Shown here: in pieces, positions 7,301-7,954 of the stretch | How positions within the stretch are numbered: the stretch's first letter is position 1 | Layout of the letters: every line of letters begins with the position of its first letter | NCBI RefSeq assembly: GCF_000193735.1 | Contig: NZ_AEPF01000018.1 | Span: 1 to 7,954 of the forward strand | Reading direction: 5' to 3' | From: Neisseria sicca 4320 | GTDB lineage: Bacteria > Pseudomonadota > Gammaproteobacteria > Burkholderiales > Neisseriaceae | Length of the DNA stretch: 7,954 nucleotides | The notes under the pieces: generated by a model | The model's database searches: none | Told to the model about the DNA's origin: nothing | The model's input: the letters and a program-made list of their open reading frames with translations, nothing else | Program-made: the position numbers and the translations under genes

Positions 7301-7954
7301 GGGCGAGACTGTTGTGAACAACAGCGGCGTAACCGTTGGCGACAAAGTAGCGCTGAGCAAAGACGGTTTGAAAGCAGGCGATGTGAACGTTACTGCTGAC
7401 GGCATCGACGCTGGCAGCAAAGCCATCAGCAACGTAGCCAAAGGTGTAAAAGCCACCGACGCCGTAAACGTTGCCCAGTTGAAAGAACAACTCGCCGCAA
7501 CCGAAAAAACCACTACCGTCGCAGCCGGTAAGAACGTGACCGTCAGCGAAAAAGTGGACGGCAACAACACCGAGTACACCGTCAACGCCGACAAGACCAC
7601 CCTCAGCCAAGCGGCTAATGGTGCGGTTAAAGTCAGCGAAGGTGCGAAAGACGCCGACGGTGTCACCGATTACGCTTTGGATCTGACTGACGAAGCCAAA
7701 GCCGACATCGCCAAAGGCGTAGCGGCGAAAGACGCGGTGGACAACAAAGGTCTGACCTTTGCCGCCGACAACGGCACGACCGGTGCGAAGAAACTGGGTG
7801 ACAGCCTGAGCGTCAAAGGCGACGGCAACATCCTGACCCGTGCCGACGAAAACGGCATCGGCTTCTCGCTGGCCGACAAGATTACCGTCGGCAAAGCAGG
7901 CAAAGGCAACAAACCGCTCGTGATCGACGGTACCGCCGGTCTGATTTCCGGTCT
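1209..7954 (+). CDS. Giant trimeric autotransporter adhesin (YadA/Hia type), 3' end outside window
   Basis: The frame is open from ATG 1209 to the last base: 2248 codons plus two bases, with no stop. The protein belongs to type Vc secretion, in which three chains use a C-terminal barrel to cross the outer membrane and display a fibrous adhesin. Domains by residue: ESPR signal peptide 1-63; short segment with C89 and C100, about 64-120; YadA-type head about 121-827; transition and neck with DAINGSQLYATN to about 897; GGTG connector 929-939; second head about 977-1251; neck with DAINGSQLYATQ 1252-1278; GGTG connector 1310-1320; then stalk with further necks (DAVNFEQL, DAVNVSQL, DAVNVAQL), a Trp-ring-like unit at W1885 and KG-type domains. 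The YadA anchor is not in the window. C89 and C100 are the only cysteines seen. The start is supported by AGAGAG 5 nt upstream and by the exact ESPR beginning MNKIYRVVWN. Already longer than Hia (about 1100 residues), it is in the size class of Hsf. The host ligand cannot be predicted. Confidence 0.95.
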   Translation, partial: MNKIYRVVWNETTQTWNAVAEFAKAHGKTASSGIGGIVASAGVRFAFTAIMSGLLLASGQVMAAENNGQTLANGKTVAEAVEGTDYNTCYFDTTSYNVVCGDDSTKALDVIPGDTPKQGKSVVMGQGASSKGETNVVIGANSSTAGPSDDPSRATGAIAIGAAASANHNQSIAMGQAASAKGEADVSIGKLAGDTVSSDGRNISIGESALKGGLKVNNVIAIGSAAGVDTNSSHSVYIGTGATGSEPKNISIGYLAKTKSGSIAVGDSSNAQGSSSVAIGTSSVVTDIAGNGVAIGFNSTTSGLSAVAIGGSSAAGRGAKASGPASLAIMGTAVASAQRAIAVGELAAGSGAYGVAIGGKANAQGTSSIAIGGGQGADKGATAVGHYSTAIGYGAKAGNSDAIAIGSAANAVMKDTTAVGKNSTANGLRATALGVDSNAGAENALAAGPQTIASAKGAIAVGFATQATGMSSVAVGKEATATAETSTSLGQNSKATANNAVAIGNKAVAAGTGNIVVGTNAGVYDDAVSAGRKVGADTVYIGADSGRNAYTNERQISIGKGTGNNATGVDNIALGLSSGAFVSGANNVAIGKEAGMGTDAQKLAVTSTVAIGEAAKGSFNNTVAVGKTALAEKESAVAVGMLSKASGDNSVAIGKTANASAHETVAIGHETVAGAVSSVAVGQRANASGSEAVALGIDSNASGRFAVAIGNMAKVTDSKLNGVAIGSNAVASEDYAMAIGLDTQATGNSSIAFGNTAKALAAEAVAFGHSANAAEGNTVALGVSATSAKAGAVTLGAYTKADAVKGLALGYESHAVNENDVALGGGSLTEAHHNGDYTLNGNYTAAGTSSYGTVSVGKVDAATPANNFTRQIQNVSAGVISATSTDAINGSQLYATNSYLLNLGNNVKDALGGSTQIDDAGNLTLNNLGGTGKANVHDALEAMNTKINQLGGGNSSHFYSVQTTSDTRGNYNNDGATGRDALAAGADAQAAGEFAVAVGTGAQAVISNSIAIGKNATVNEDTASDASVNGLTKGEGSVAIGANTKASGTNATAVGQSSNAYGQNSFAGGQSSKALGKSSVAVGDGAQATKDSASALGSYSQATASGATALGFNSHATGFAAVAAGRNSKASSSNALALGNEAEAQGEDTIAIGNKAQATQNRAVAFGKNAQATAGDTFAFGDAAKASASNAIAFGKKANAAHADSIALGVNSATEAAVPTTSATVGDLAFGNFAGNAPSSTLSIGTAGKERTITNVAAGRISDSSTDAINGSQLYATQNVMNNIGKSAVGVLGGNAAIANDGTITMTNIGGTGERNIHDAIASIHNASYKSFKLNTAKTNNTNGVAENYSLEEITNGATITLEAGQNIRLSQNKGAVSINTVDAPTFAGKITANGGLDMANNKIINVAKGSDPSDAVNFEQLSDAIKNVSVTTLTTVSNSTPFSYVGSNGKMLRREVAIDPDTQTRTVKFVDVEDNTDYTGNDVTIAALNPTDPQTSTPTTIGNVKDGQKQNDAVNVSQLDKVAKALGTKVNPADGTITAPDYTVISGNPDSSSVATYHTVGEALGALSDAVRTPLTFAADAGTPSTRRLGSTVTVKGGEADEAKLSANNIGVVSDDATGTLNIKLAKELKGLTSSEFVDAAGGKTTVSADGVTVGTAANPVKLTAEGLSNGGKKATDIAAGVSNTDAVNVSQLTPLATALGATVNPTTGAVEAPNLVVTKADGTQAAPVNTVQGALDNIGTELQKGLTFAADNGTTGAKKLGDSLKIKGDNNIVTSADENGIGFSLADTVKIGQDSGKPVSIDGVNGTVSGLSNKALGGADFATKGQAATEEQLNAAQANLAKILGGNAANNNGNVTFTDIGGTGKANVHDAIAAVKETAEKGWNLNANDETSSEKIAAGDTVTFKEGKNIKVSRDGKNITVATSDDVSFNKVTVGDSVLSDNGLTVGNGTAGNPVSLTKDGLNNGGNKISNVAAGEADNDAVNVAQLKANSGRVESGNDNIVVETDKTGGSSVYKVSTAKNLKADSLTAGETVVNNSGVTVGDKVALSKDGLKAGDVNVTADGIDAGSKAISNVAKGVKATDAVNVAQLKEQLAATEKTTTVAAGKNVTVSEKVDGNNTEYTVNADKTTLSQAANGAVKVSEGAKDADGVTDYALDLTDEAKADIAKGVAAKDAVDNKGLTFAADNGTTGAKKLGDSLSVKGDGNILTRADENGIGFSLADKITVGKAGKGNKPLVIDGTAGLISG
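1569..3689 (+). other. Head 1: long YadA-type left-handed beta-roll
   Basis: Residues 121-827 are degenerate repeats of about 14 residues, each with a core like S-V-A-I-G followed by small, polar residues. I count roughly 47 cores by hand. Variants occur: SLAIMG near 2187 disturbs the register, and 2760-3060 has longer inter-repeat loops. In YadA such repeats form coils of a trimeric beta-roll with the cores inside. YadA itself has far fewer, so this head would be unusually long. A transition with HNGDYTLNG (about 3700-3730) leads to the neck. Confidence 0.88.
3810..4025 (+). other. Neck 1 and GGTG connector
   Basis: The neck at 3810-3899 holds IQNVSAGVISATSTDAINGS followed by QLYATN. This is the classic YadA/Hia neck that steps the wide head down to a coiled coil. 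A GNNVKDALGG segment follows, then GGTGKANVHDA (3993-4025), the start of a Trp-ring or TTT-like connector. The same neck-plus-connector order recurs after head 2. Confidence 0.75.
4090..4101 (-). repeat. Perfect AG-mucDUS inside the adhesin gene
   Basis: The plus strand reads TTCAGACGACCT, a perfect 12-mer encoding part of SVQTTSD in the linker just before head 2. DUS copies are mainly between genes but also occur inside genes, where they help uptake of the allele by transformation. It is part of a 17-bp direct repeat with 4859-4875. Confidence 0.85.
4137..4961 (+). other. Head 2: second YadA-type beta-roll
   Basis: Residues 977-1251 start at TGRDALAAG and run through roughly 18 further SVAIG-type cores, for example SIAIGK, SVAIGA, TIAIGN, AVAFGK. 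They end in the SIGTAGKERTITNVAAG transition that leads into a neck. This is a complete second head following the neck and connector of the first, so the fibre has two globular levels. The N-terminal border is fixed only to within about 20 residues. Confidence 0.85.
4861..4872 (-). repeat. Near-DUS (11/12) at the far side of head 2
   Basis: TTCCGACGACCT differs from the perfect DUS at 4090-4101 by one base. The flanks agree as well: 4088-4104 and 4859-4875 match at 16 of 17 positions. The encoded residues are SVQTTSDT at the first site and AVPTTSAT at the second. Confidence 0.7.
4962..5168 (+). other. Neck 2 and GGTG connector
   Basis: The neck has ITNVAAGRISDSSTDAINGS and then QLYATQ (4962-5042). 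A segment with GVLGGNAAIANDG follows, then GGTGERNIHDA (5136-5168). It parallels neck 1 plus its connector in order and spacing (174 versus 183 nt from neck to GGTG), which supports an origin of the head-neck-connector unit by duplication. Confidence 0.72.
6444..6641 (+). repeat. Stalk domain repeat, copy 1
   Basis: Starting with KGLTFAADNGTTGAKKLGDS, this block is nearly identical in DNA for its first 55-60 bases to the block at 7746, 1302 bp (434 codons) downstream. Similarity continues through DENGIGFSLAD and the IDG-x-x-G-x-x-SGL motif. A diverged relative begins near 5930 (PLTFAADAGTPSTRRLGSTV), so the unit has been copied more than once. Confidence 0.8.
7746..7954 (+). repeat. Stalk domain repeat, copy 2 (cut by window end)
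   Basis: KGLTFAADNGTTGAKKLGDS recurs, followed by LSVKGDGNILTRADENGIGF and SLAD, then VIDGTAGLISGL. Relative to copy 1 there is a two-residue insertion before the IDG motif, and the DNA is more diverged after the first 60 bases. The domain continues past the window. Confidence 0.8.

Larger units (their letters stand above)
5169..7954 (+). other. Stalk: alternating necks, GIN/Trp-ring-like and KG-like domains
   Basis: Five further neck-type motifs are visible at 5412-5474 (DAVNFEQL), 5712-5768 and 6231-6290 (DAVNVSQL), and 7113-7175 and 7419-7481 (DAVNVAQL). A Trp-ring-like unit starts at GGTGKANVHDA (6795-6827) and reaches GWNLN, where W1885 is the only Trp seen after the signal peptide. KG-like domains include GTVSGLSNKALGG (about 6630-6670) and another beginning at the window end. 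These are Hia/Hsf-type stalk domains in which adhesive sites of Hia are known. The C-terminal coiled coil and anchor lie beyond the window. Confidence 0.75.

Overview
The window looks like the chromosome of a commensal Neisseria. Copies of the 12-mer AGGTCGTCTGAA, on one strand or the other, lie between genes and inside the large gene. This is the DNA uptake sequence (DUS) variant AG-mucDUS, associated with the N. mucosa / N. sicca / N. macacae group. Neisserial dRS3 repeats and a surface-adhesin gene starting with an ESPR signal peptide support the genus. The species cannot be fixed from the sequence alone.

Layout. Positions 1-333 hold no gene, only repeats: a DUS at the edge, a 90-bp element built from two hairpins with complementary outer arms, and a pair of inverted dRS3 units (a NIME-like element). 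At 392-640 on the minus strand is a small BolA/IbaG-family gene with a clear ribosome binding site and a perfect TATAAT box. It ends at a terminator made from two inverted DUS copies. Positions 704-1208 hold no gene. This stretch has a second DUS-hairpin terminator, reading rightward, and then a very AT-rich leader (about 25-27% G+C at 841-960 by hand count) with a candidate promoter, a perfect operator-like palindrome and a leader hairpin.

From 1209 to the end (7954) one uninterrupted plus-strand frame of 2248 complete codons encodes the N-terminal part of a giant trimeric autotransporter adhesin (type Vc secretion, YadA/Hia family). The order is ESPR signal peptide, a small two-cysteine N-terminal segment, a very long YadA-type head, neck, GGTG connector, a second shorter YadA-type head, neck, GGTG connector, and a Hia-like stalk with more necks and repeated KG-type domains. 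The C-terminal beta-barrel anchor is beyond the window. Many antisense and out-of-frame open frames over this gene are by-products of its repetitive codons.

The two genes are divergent, with no obvious functional link: one is a cytosolic iron-sulfur/redox-type factor, the other a surface adhesin. The most interesting signal is that the second head is bracketed by two in-frame direct repeats 771 bp apart. One is a perfect DUS and the other a one-mismatch DUS, so the head could be an exchangeable cassette in a naturally transformable genus.
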